Shown here in pieces: positions 16,241 through 23,231 of a stretch of 26,829 bases of DNA (position 1 is the stretch's first letter; each line of letters starts with the position of its first letter). The position numbers and the translations under genes are program-made. The stretch comes from Dethiothermospora halolimnae (lineage in GTDB: Bacteria > Bacillota > Clostridia > Tissierellales > VENL01). Under the pieces are notes generated by a model. That model was not told the origin of the DNA and made no database searches. It saw only the letters and a list, made by a program, of their open reading frames with translations. The stretch spans positions 1-26,829 of the forward strand of contig NZ_JBAKFX010000056.1 in NCBI RefSeq assembly GCF_037577855.1. Direction: 5' to 3'.

Positions 16241-16393
16241 CATAGAATGAAGGCGACTTTGGTGCTTCTTTGTTCTATGCAAGGTACAAAGAGTAGAGAA
16301 TTGACGAGACCATAAATTTATGTAGGAACTCAATACATTGAATCCCTTATGTCTTCTTCTAGAAGACCTATTATGCCAAAGACTGTATTTTTT
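16241..16393 (+). other. Structured, uncharacterised intergenic segment (possible small RNA or decayed gene)
   Basis: This lies in the 632-bp gap 16041-16672. Plus-strand RNA could form CATAGAA/TTCTATG (16241-16247 with 16273-16279), a bulged stem GACCATAA/TTATGTC (about 16308-16352) enclosing GGA-TCAA/TTGA-TCC, and a perfect hairpin GTCTTCT/AGAAGAC (16351-16357, 16361-16367). It ends in a T-run (16388-16393). A possible -10 TATACT lies at 16233-16238. GC content is higher than in the flanks. The plus frame from ATG 16247 reads like protein for 22 codons, meets one TAA, then continues for 27 codons to a second TAA. No known RNA family was recognised, so the strand and nature are uncertain. 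Confidence 0.3.
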
Positions 16394-16410
16394 AAATAAT
16401 TTTATTAATG

Positions 16411-16460
16411 TCATATATTATATGGCATTAAAATAGGCCTGAATATATTCAGAACCTACA
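16411..16460. repeat. Pair of adjacent palindromes
   Basis: ATGTCATATA-T-TATATGGCAT (about 16409-16429; perfect in plus-strand RNA with one G-U) is followed by the perfect 14-bp palindrome CTGAATATATTCAG (16439-16452), itself flanked by AGG/CCT. No T-run follows either, so they are not ordinary terminators. Function unknown. Confidence 0.5.
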
Positions 16461-16472
16461 TTGGAAATAATA

Positions 16473-16506
16473 AATAAAAAAATAGGCACCTTTTATATGC
16501 CTATTT
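16473..16506 (-). terminator. Terminator downstream of mutS2-DUF523-zinc ribbon
   Basis: A 9-bp perfect stem, AAATAGGCA/TGCCTATTT (16480-16488, 16498-16506), with a 9-nt loop, is followed on the minus strand by TTTTTATTT. It is about 165 nt past the last gene; the spacer between holds a weaker hairpin, AATAACAT/ATGTTATT (16536-16562), and otherwise only AT-rich DNA. Confidence 0.8.
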
Positions 16507-16672
16507 CCTTATTTTTATTAAATTTTAGTGCGGGGAATAACATCCTTAAATTGTATGTTATTGTCTATATTATAAATTATTAGTTACTTTTTGTAAATAG
16601 ATATTTAGATATTTTTTGATTTTATTCCCTATCAAACGATTATTTTCATACTTTTCTACATTTTTCTACATT

Positions 16673-16858
16673 TTATTTTTCAATATTCAGCTTTATGTGC
16701 TCCTTCATTCTACTGATAGGTATAGTTTTTAAAATATTCCAATTTAAACAATTATCACAGTATCCAATAATATACACACTGTCTTCCTTTGTTTTAATCC
16801 TTATTCTATCTTCCCTATCAACTATCTGAAATCCACAGAACTTACATCTAAAATCCAT
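16673..16858 (-). CDS. Small zinc-ribbon protein, 61 aa
   Basis: Two CxxC knuckles, C5-K-F-C8 and C34-D-N-C37, are separated by 25 residues, the layout of a zinc ribbon that would bind one Zn2+. The C-terminal tail is basic. The function is unknown; such proteins may bind nucleic acid or act as accessory subunits. The reading frame extends eight codons further upstream, but AAAGGAG lies 8 nt before the ATG at 16858, so that start was chosen. It begins 26 nt after the DUF523 gene and is probably co-transcribed with it and mutS2. Confidence 0.75.
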   Translation of the reverse strand: MDFRCKFCGFQIVDREDRIRIKTKEDSVYIIGYCDNCLNWNILKTIPISRMKEHIKLNIEK

Positions 16859-16884
16859 TAATATTTCTCCTTTAAATACCACTA

Positions 16885-17334
16885 TTATTTATCTAATATC
16901 TCTTTTGGTATATTGTCTTCATTATAAATCTTAATTCCTTCTTTACTTAATAATTCCCCAGTTATACCATTTCCCTTTATTCTTTTACCGGAAAAGGTTC
17001 CATCATATATTTCCTTATATCCACATGAAGGACTTCTAGATTTTAAAATTGCAATAGTAGCATCAACATCCTTCGCAATCTTAAGGGTTTCCTTGGCTCC
17101 CTTTATAAAATTTTCTGTAACATCTTTTCCTTCTTTGTTAATTACTTTTATGTTCCCCTCACTATCTTTTTTTATCTCACAGGGAACCCTAGGGGTAGAC
17201 AAACCTCCCAATTGTTCTGGACAAACTAAAATAGCCTTCCCTTCTTTTAGTAGATTTAAAATGTCCTTATTTAAATTATGTTTTCCGTCATATCTACAGC
17301 TTATACCCGCTAAACATGCGCTAACTATATACAT
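16885..17334 (-). CDS. DUF523 (YbbK-like) family protein
   Basis: 149 aa, full length for DUF523. Family motifs are all present: VSACLAGISCRYDG (C7, C13), LVCPEQLGGLSTPRVPCEI (C38, C52) and LKSRSPSCGYKEIYDGTFSG (C104). The conserved Cys residues suggest metal or Fe-S binding, and members have been linked by context to thiouridine or sulphur metabolism, but no reaction is established to my knowledge. It starts 17 nt after the mutS2 stop. GAGGAG lies 12 nt before the ATG, a slightly long spacing. Confidence 0.9.
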   Translation of the reverse strand: MYIVSACLAGISCRYDGKHNLNKDILNLLKEGKAILVCPEQLGGLSTPRVPCEIKKDSEGNIKVINKEGKDVTENFIKGAKETLKIAKDVDATIAILKSRSPSCGYKEIYDGTFSGKRIKGNGITGELLSKEGIKIYNEDNIPKEILDK

Positions 17335-17351
17335 AATGTTTTTTCACTCCT

Positions 17352-19730
17352 CTACTTTAAATCTACCACTGTAACTCCAGTTCCACCTTCACCATGTTTA
17401 CCTAGTCTATACCCTTTAACATGACGCTGACTTCTTAATAATTCGCTTATTCCCTGCCTTAATATACCTGTCCCTTTACCATGTATAATTGTTATTCTAT
17501 TTAACCCAGCAATATATGCATCATCTAAATACTTATCCACATCTAAAACGGCTTCTTCTAATGTTTTACCCCTAACATCAATTTCACTTTTTACACTTTT
17601 ACTTTTAGCTCTTATTATGGATTTAGTTCCCGGCTGTTGACTAGATTTACTATCTCCTTTAATTCTTTGTACGGTGGATACATGGACATTTACCTTCATA
17701 ATACCCACTTGAACAGCAAGATTTCCACTTTCATTAGGTGGATTAATAACTGTTCCCCTTTGATTTAAATTTAATAATTTTACAGTTTCTCCAGCCTTAA
17801 GGTTTTTAGGTATTTTTTTAGCCTTTTTAGATAAAACATTTTCTGCTAAGTCGTCGTCTATCTTATCTATGCTACCCTTAAGGGTATCTTGTGCTTCTTG
17901 AATCTTTCTTCTTCTTTCCTTTTCAATATCTGATGATATATCTCTAAGCGCCTTAACTATTTCATCAGATTCCTCTTTTGCTTCCCTCACTATTTTTTTA
18001 GCCTCTTGTTTTGCTTCCCTAATAATCCTTTTTTTCATATCATCAGCTTTAGCCTTTTTGCTCTGTAACTCTTCTTTAAGCTTATCAATCTCTTTTTTCA
18101 TTCTTTCGGTTTTCTGTCTATTCTCTTCAGTTACCCTTCTATCCTTTTCTATACTAGCCAATACATCTTCAAACTCTATATTTTCTTTTGAGATTAACTG
18201 TCTAGCCCTATCTATTATATAATCTCCTAATCCTATCCTTTTAGATATCTCAAAGGCATTGGATTTTCCAGGCACTCCAATTAGCAACTTATATGTTGGA
18301 CTTAAAGTCTTTACATTAAATTCCACAGAGGCATTTTCTATTCCTTCAGTAGTTAATGCATATACTTTTAGCTCACTATAGTGGGTTGTAGCTATAGTTC
18401 TTATTGATTTACTGTGTAAATAGTTTAATATCGACATGGCAAGGGCAGCCCCCTCTGTTGGGTCAGTTCCTGCTCCAAGTTCATCAAATAATACTAAACT
18501 ATTTTTATCAACAGATTCTAATATATCTACAATATTGGTCATATGGGAAGAAAAAGTACTTAAACTTTGTTCTATACTTTGTTCATCTCCTATATCAGCA
18601 AATAACTGATCAAACACAGCCATATGTGAACCATATTCTCCAGGAACTTGAATCCCCGATTGAGCCATTAAAGTTAAAAGTCCCACCGTCTTTAACGTTA
18701 CAGTCTTCCCCCCTGTATTGGGACCTGTAATAACAAGGGTGTTAAACTTTTTACCTATATATATGTCTGTAGGTACTACTTCATCCTTAGGAATTAAAGG
18801 ATGTCTACCCTTCTTTATATTGATATATCCTTCATTATTTAGTATTGGTTTAGAACCATCCATATCTAGGGCTAACTTGGCCTTTCCAAAAACTAAATCA
18901 AGGTTTGATAGTATTTTTTGATTTTCTTTAATGCCTTCACTCTCTTGTGCCACCAAATTAGTTAGTTCTGCAAGAATTCTTTCTATTTCTTCTTTCTCTT
19001 CTAATTTTAATTCCTTCAATTGATTATTTAGTTCAACTATAGCCATGGGTTCAATAAAAAGAGTGGCTCCACTTGATGATTGATCATGAACAAGCCCAGG
19101 TATATTTGATTTATACTCTTGCTTAACGGGTACAACAAATCTATCTTCTCTTATTGTAATTAATGCATCCTGTAGATATTTTCTATTTGTGGATGAATTA
19201 ATTATAGAGTTTAATTTATTTCTTATAGATCCATTTTTACTTTCGATCTTCCTTCTTATATTTCTCAATTTAGAGCTGGCATTATCTGAAATTTGATCTT
19301 CACCTATAATTGCATTATAAATATCATCTTCTATATATTTATAGGTATTGAGACTATATATAATACTTTCAAGTATGGGATAATTTGAATCCCTATCTTC
19401 TTTATCCTTTTTCATGTAGCTTTTTAGGCGTCTTGCTGCCCTAAGGGAATCGGCAATCCTTAATAAATTTATAGGCATAAGAGTTGATCCTATCTCCGCC
19501 CTTTTCATATCCTTTAATACATCATGTATCCCTCCTAAAGGAGGTCTTCCCCTTTTTATTATAATATTAACTGCTTCATCGGTTTGATTTTGCATGTACT
19601 TTACATCTTCAATATCCGTTGAAGGTTTTAAATTCTCTACTAAACTTTTACCTAAAGATGATTCTACCATATTATTTAGCATATTTTTAATTTTATTGTA
19701 TTCTAAAACTTTCAGTGTTCTATCGTTCAT
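17352..19730 (-). CDS. mutS2: Endonuclease MutS2 / RqcU-type ribosome-splitting ATPase with Smr domain
   Basis: 792 aa from the ATG at 19730. The frame is open 30 codons further upstream, but GGGAGGG 5 nt before this ATG and the family N-terminus MNDRTLKVLEYNKI fix the start. It has a MutS-like lever region, then an ABC-type ATPase with Walker A GPNTGGKT (~336-343) and Walker B LVLFDELGAGTDP (~412-424). A long coiled coil follows at ~500-610, and the C-terminal Smr domain (~712-792) contains EIDVRGKTLEEA and IIHGKGTGILRQ. MutS2 suppresses recombination in some species; in Bacillus it splits collided ribosomes. It lacks the mismatch-recognition domain of MutS1. It follows the U32 gene by 28 nt, so is probably co-transcribed with it. 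Confidence 0.96.
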   Translation of the reverse strand: MNDRTLKVLEYNKIKNMLNNMVESSLGKSLVENLKPSTDIEDVKYMQNQTDEAVNIIIKRGRPPLGGIHDVLKDMKRAEIGSTLMPINLLRIADSLRAARRLKSYMKKDKEDRDSNYPILESIIYSLNTYKYIEDDIYNAIIGEDQISDNASSKLRNIRRKIESKNGSIRNKLNSIINSSTNRKYLQDALITIREDRFVVPVKQEYKSNIPGLVHDQSSSGATLFIEPMAIVELNNQLKELKLEEKEEIERILAELTNLVAQESEGIKENQKILSNLDLVFGKAKLALDMDGSKPILNNEGYINIKKGRHPLIPKDEVVPTDIYIGKKFNTLVITGPNTGGKTVTLKTVGLLTLMAQSGIQVPGEYGSHMAVFDQLFADIGDEQSIEQSLSTFSSHMTNIVDILESVDKNSLVLFDELGAGTDPTEGAALAMSILNYLHSKSIRTIATTHYSELKVYALTTEGIENASVEFNVKTLSPTYKLLIGVPGKSNAFEISKRIGLGDYIIDRARQLISKENIEFEDVLASIEKDRRVTEENRQKTERMKKEIDKLKEELQSKKAKADDMKKRIIREAKQEAKKIVREAKEESDEIVKALRDISSDIEKERRRKIQEAQDTLKGSIDKIDDDLAENVLSKKAKKIPKNLKAGETVKLLNLNQRGTVINPPNESGNLAVQVGIMKVNVHVSTVQRIKGDSKSSQQPGTKSIIRAKSKSVKSEIDVRGKTLEEAVLDVDKYLDDAYIAGLNRITIIHGKGTGILRQGISELLRSQRHVKGYRLGKHGEGGTGVTVVDLK

Positions 19731-19758
19731 TTTATCCCTCCCCACAAAATAGACAAAA

Positions 19759-22218
19759 TTATAATACTCCTCTGAAGTAATGTCCCTTTGTAAAACCTGT
19801 TTTTTGTCTATATTTATCAATAAACTTTATTACTTCATCTTTTCTAATATTTTTATTTGCATACTCAAAAAAGATATCTTGAATATCTTCTACTTCATCT
19901 TTTTCCATAGTAAAGTCTAGTCTTATCATATTCACTCCACTATCATATATATTGTTTATATGTTCCAATGCTAATAAAGGTTGACTATTATATATTATTG
20001 TGGTATTATTTTTCCTCTTAATATTAAAAGTCATACCCTTTCTATCCCTTAGACCAAATCCTTTTTTATAGCTACAATCCCCACAATTAGTTGAGTCTTT
20101 ACATTTTCTAATTAAAGAGAAAGGACAATATTTAGTCACCATTACTGGAAGATAACCATAACCATAGGTTTCTTTTAACATGGGACCTCCCTTGGCTATG
20201 TTTGAAACTTGCTTTAATGTTAGCTCCGGTGATAATGTACCACTATCCACTCCATAATCATATAAAAATTTCATTGTATAACTATTAAATATATTAAGAC
20301 CTATATCCCCATGTATATTTATATTATAATTATCTTTAACAAATTTCAATGTTCCAAGATTAGAAACACTAACACCATCTAATCTTTCTAAGGAATCTAT
20401 AGTGGTCTTTAAATTTTTAAAATCTAAATTAGATAAAATTTTACCTGTATAAAAATAGGCTTCTTTATTATGATTTTTCACTTCATTAATACAATTATTT
20501 ATGTCATCATGGAAATTAATATATACTCTATCTAGTTTATCTAGATTTAATCTTTTAAATTGTTCTATATTATCAACCTTGACACTTATTAAGCCTCTAT
20601 CAGTATTGTTTAATTCACTATTAGATGCTATTATCCCATTAAATTTTGATACAATATTATCTTTAGTGGTATATTCTCTATTATTAGAGTTGGCTCTTTT
20701 TTCATTTAACTGTGTAACAGCTCTCCTTCTAAGCCTATTTAAAACACTTAATGACACCATGGCATTATCCTCTATATCTATGTCAATATGCTGCAGATGA
20801 TATGGAGTATTCCCAAGTTTGCCCATTTGTTTTTTTACTTTATCTTCTTTCAGAGAGACCCTTCTAGCCTGTTCCACCTTTTCTTCACTTTCAATTGATA
20901 TATAGTTTATATTATCCCAAAGATGTAGCTTTATAGATCTATCTATCTTAATTTCTATATTCATAAAAACTGGTATGGTAGTTTTATTACTATCTTCAAC
21001 ATAACTTAATTTTGCCCTTTCAAGTAATTTAATGTCAGAAGTCTTATATACTTCTAAGTCTTTATTGCCTTTACTATTTACTCTTTTAATCTTTACAATA
21101 TCTCCCTTACTACCTCCAGTAACCGATCTATCATTTAATAATATTTCAGATACCTTAAGTCCAAAACTTACATCATCATTTCTTAACTCTATACCATCTC
21201 CTAAATTTAAATCCTCAATCAACTTAATATATATATAACTTTTGTCAGTATTTATGACTTTTCCTATATAAATACCTCTATTATTAGGTTTATCATATGA
21301 TATAAAATCTCTATTATCTTTTCCTAAGATAAATCCCTTGGTAAATCCCCTATTAAAGATTTGTTTAATATCTTTCTTATCTTTTTGTGAGACATCTTTA
21401 GTATTATTAGATATAATATTTGTAAGGGCTTTTTTATAATTTTTAACTATAGTAGCAACATATTCTGGTCTTTTCATTCGTCCTTCAATCTTTAATGAAA
21501 CTATGCCACTATTTATTATTTTGTCAAGATTATCGATGGTATTTAAGTCCTTTGGGCTAAGAAGATATTTATTATTATATCCTTGTAGTACTTCTCCTTC
21601 GTCATTTATAAATGTATATGGCATTCTACATGGTTGGGCACATCTACCTCTATTTCCACTCCGTCCTCCTATTATACTACTCATCAAACATTGTCCTGAA
21701 TAACTTACACACAGGGCCCCATGTATAAATCCCTCAAGTTCTATATTTGTAGTATTAGATATATATTCAATTTCTCCAACGGACAACTCTCTAGCCAACA
21801 CTGCCCTTTTAAATCCCATATCTTCTACAAACTTTGCCCCCATATAGTTATTTATCGTCATTTGGGTACTGGCATGTACTTCAAAGTCAGGAAGTACAGT
21901 TCTAATTATATTGGAAAGTCCCAGATCTTGGACTATAATTCCATCTACATCTATATTATAAAGATATAGTATATAATCTATAATTTCATTTATCTCGTTG
22001 TTATCTAATAGTATATTTACAGTAATATACACCTTCACCTGTCTAATATGGCAATACTGAACTACCTCTTTTAGCTCTTCATTGCTAAAATTAGATGCAT
22101 ATTGCCTAGCATTAAAGAGTTTTCCACCTAAATATACTGCATCCGCTCCATTCTCAACTGCAGCATATAATGACTCTTCACTACCCACAGGTGCTAATAG
22201 CTCCACCTTCTCTAACAT
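19759..22218 (-). CDS. U32 peptidase-family protein with DUF3656 domain (RlhA-like)
   Basis: 819 aa. The U32 core is at ~1-330: ELLAPVGSEESLYAAVENGADAVYLGG at the start (from residue 6), HASTQMTINNYMGA, and the signature EGFIHGALCVSYSGQC. Four Cys (C170, C177, C193, C197) fit an iron-sulphur site as in U32 RNA hydroxylases. A DUF3656-like region follows (~390-520), and the C-terminus has a second Cys group (CKDSTNCGDC). E. coli RlhA, a U32 protein, hydroxylates 23S rRNA C2501, so an RNA-modifying role is as likely as proteolysis; this is inference. The ATG at 22218 was chosen (AGGAG about 9 nt upstream) over a TTG three codons earlier. Its place next to mutS2 is common in Clostridia. Confidence 0.92.
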   Translation of the reverse strand: MLEKVELLAPVGSEESLYAAVENGADAVYLGGKLFNARQYASNFSNEELKEVVQYCHIRQVKVYITVNILLDNNEINEIIDYILYLYNIDVDGIIVQDLGLSNIIRTVLPDFEVHASTQMTINNYMGAKFVEDMGFKRAVLARELSVGEIEYISNTTNIELEGFIHGALCVSYSGQCLMSSIIGGRSGNRGRCAQPCRMPYTFINDEGEVLQGYNNKYLLSPKDLNTIDNLDKIINSGIVSLKIEGRMKRPEYVATIVKNYKKALTNIISNNTKDVSQKDKKDIKQIFNRGFTKGFILGKDNRDFISYDKPNNRGIYIGKVINTDKSYIYIKLIEDLNLGDGIELRNDDVSFGLKVSEILLNDRSVTGGSKGDIVKIKRVNSKGNKDLEVYKTSDIKLLERAKLSYVEDSNKTTIPVFMNIEIKIDRSIKLHLWDNINYISIESEEKVEQARRVSLKEDKVKKQMGKLGNTPYHLQHIDIDIEDNAMVSLSVLNRLRRRAVTQLNEKRANSNNREYTTKDNIVSKFNGIIASNSELNNTDRGLISVKVDNIEQFKRLNLDKLDRVYINFHDDINNCINEVKNHNKEAYFYTGKILSNLDFKNLKTTIDSLERLDGVSVSNLGTLKFVKDNYNINIHGDIGLNIFNSYTMKFLYDYGVDSGTLSPELTLKQVSNIAKGGPMLKETYGYGYLPVMVTKYCPFSLIRKCKDSTNCGDCSYKKGFGLRDRKGMTFNIKRKNNTTIIYNSQPLLALEHINNIYDSGVNMIRLDFTMEKDEVEDIQDIFFEYANKNIRKDEVIKFIDKYRQKTGFTKGHYFRGVL

Positions 22219-22242
22219 ATATTTCAACTCCTATTTTATTAT

Positions 22243-22272
22243 ACACAAATAAAAGAGTAGAAAACTACTCTT
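22243..22272 (-). terminator. Terminator/attenuator between zapA and the U32 gene
   Basis: A perfect 8-bp stem, AAGAGTAG/CTACTCTT, with an AAAA loop (22253-22272), is followed on the minus strand by TTTTATTT. The hairpin is flanked by two copies of a 12-bp direct repeat, ATTATACACAAA (22238-22249 and 22280-22291). The minus-strand copy of each reads TTTGTGTATAAT, which could supply a -10 for the U32 gene. Confidence 0.65.
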
Positions 22273-22302
22273 CTTTGATATTATACACAAAATATTATAT
22301 CA

Positions 22303-22863
22303 TTATTTTTCATTTCCTTTATCCTCTTTATCAAAAGTCTTTAAAAATTCATCCAGTTCCTTTTTAGTTTGAACTAATTCTATCTGATTTTCAAATAGCT
22401 TATCTTGAAGTTCATTTATTATTTTCTGTGATCTTTCAAGCTCCTTTTCTTTTAATTCTAGAGCTTGCTCATAGTTTTTCATCTTTTTCGAATAACCTTG
22501 ACTATCTTTTTTAAACTTAAATAACTGTTCTTTATAGTTGTTACACTTCTCAGTTAAATGATTTATTTGATTCTTATATCCTTCAACTTTTTCTTCCATA
22601 GCATCTAACTTCTTTAAAGGTCCCATTACTTCCTTTTTTAATTCCTCTAGTTCGTTATAGTTTTTATAATACTGATCGGCTACATTAAAAGCAGTTAAAA
22701 CTGCTGCCATAGTTTGACTTAACTTCTCATTACTCCCCAGTACCTTTTTAATTTGACTATCAACATATTCCGCTATATCTCTAATATACTCCTCTGGCTC
22801 TGTACCTATAACCGTAAATTCTTGCCCATTTATTTTAACTATAACTTTTTTCTTATCTGTCAT
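22303..22863 (-). CDS. zapA: Cell division protein ZapA with extended coiled coil
   Basis: 186 aa. The N-terminal ~90 residues are the ZapA domain (KKVIVKINGQEFTVIGTEPE, YIRDIAEYVDSQI, AAVLTAFNVADQYYK). Residues ~70-180 form a long charged coiled coil. Clostridial and bacillar ZapA proteins near pheT are usually shorter (~85-140 aa), so this one has a longer coiled-coil tail. ZapA dimers or tetramers cross-link FtsZ protofilaments at the division ring. The ribosome site AAGGAG lies ~11 nt before the ATG. It lies beyond the pheT terminator, so needs its own promoter in 22864-22983; only weak -10-like sequences are visible there. Confidence 0.88.
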   Translation of the reverse strand: MTDKKKVIVKINGQEFTVIGTEPEEYIRDIAEYVDSQIKKVLGSNEKLSQTMAAVLTAFNVADQYYKNYNELEELKKEVMGPLKKLDAMEEKVEGYKNQINHLTEKCNNYKEQLFKFKKDSQGYSKKMKNYEQALELKEKELERSQKIINELQDKLFENQIELVQTKKELDEFLKTFDKEDKGNEK

Positions 22864-22975
22864 AGTTTACACTCTCCTTCTCTTTAGAAGCTCATAATAA
22901 AATCTTTTCCCATAATATACTATTCCTTTTATTTAGCCCATTTTCCTGCTAAAAAATCAAAAAGATTTTAAAAAG

Positions 22976-23003
22976 CAAATAAAAAAGTAGGTAGCCCTAC
23001 TTT
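22976..23003 (-). terminator. Terminator of pheST (distal copy of a duplicated hairpin)
   Basis: Minus strand: an 8-bp perfect stem AAAGTAGG/CCTACTTT with GCTA loop (23003-22984), directly followed by a T-run (TTTTTTATTT when the last stem bases are counted). The identical 20-bp hairpin also occurs at 23211-23230, just after the pheT stop, where it lacks a T-run. Confidence 0.85.
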
Positions 23004-23028
23004 CAGTATACCTTAAAAGTATATTTAG

Positions 23029-23200
23029 ACAAAGTAATCAGAAATGGTAGCCATCCCGCAGGGTTTGTGAAAATATAGAATAAGGGAGAAAATTGTTTAG
23101 GATTCCACTGTCTGAGCATAGCGAGTTTGGAATTCTATTTTCGACCGTTTCTCTATATTTTCTAAATCCGAGGACTGGCGGACATTTCTGATTACTTTGT
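23029..23200. mobile_element. MITE-like palindromic element with 18-bp perfect terminal inverted repeats
   Basis: ACAAAGTAATCAGAAATG (23029-23046) is repeated in inverted form at 23183-23200. Further in, GAAAATATAGA (23069-23079) pairs with 23152-23162, and TAGGATTCCA (23098-23107) with TGGAATTCTA (23128-23137, one G-U). The apex is a 20-nt loop containing TCTGAGCATAGCGAGTTT. The whole 172 bp thus folds as one long imperfect hairpin. It has no ORF, so any mobility would depend on an enzyme encoded elsewhere. Its GC content is above that of the flanks. The gap 22864-23231 has no gene. Confidence 0.72.
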
Positions 23201-23210
23201 TAATACTATT

Positions 23211-23230
23211 AAAGTAGGTAGCCCTACTTT
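23211..23230. repeat. Second copy of the pheST terminator hairpin (20-bp direct repeat)
   Basis: The 20 bases AAAGTAGGTAGCCCTACTTT are identical to 22984-23003 and in the same orientation. The two copies bracket 207 bp that contain the palindromic element. This copy lies directly after the pheT stop codon and is followed on the minus strand by TTTAATAG rather than a T-run. Confidence 0.9.
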
Positions 23231-23231
23231 T

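Noticed and set aside
16321..16345. tRNA-like T-arm (TTGAATCCC) in the structured segment
   Set aside because: No cloverleaf or anticodon arm could be built around it.
16232..16414. 60-aa minus-strand ORF in the 16 kb intergenic region
   Set aside because: There is no ribosome site before its start and no family resemblance, and the sequence is better explained by hairpins or a decayed plus-strand frame.
22984..23230. CRISPR-like repeat pair
   Set aside because: There are only two copies of a hairpin, 207 bp apart, with a palindromic element between; there is no spacer pattern and no cas gene.
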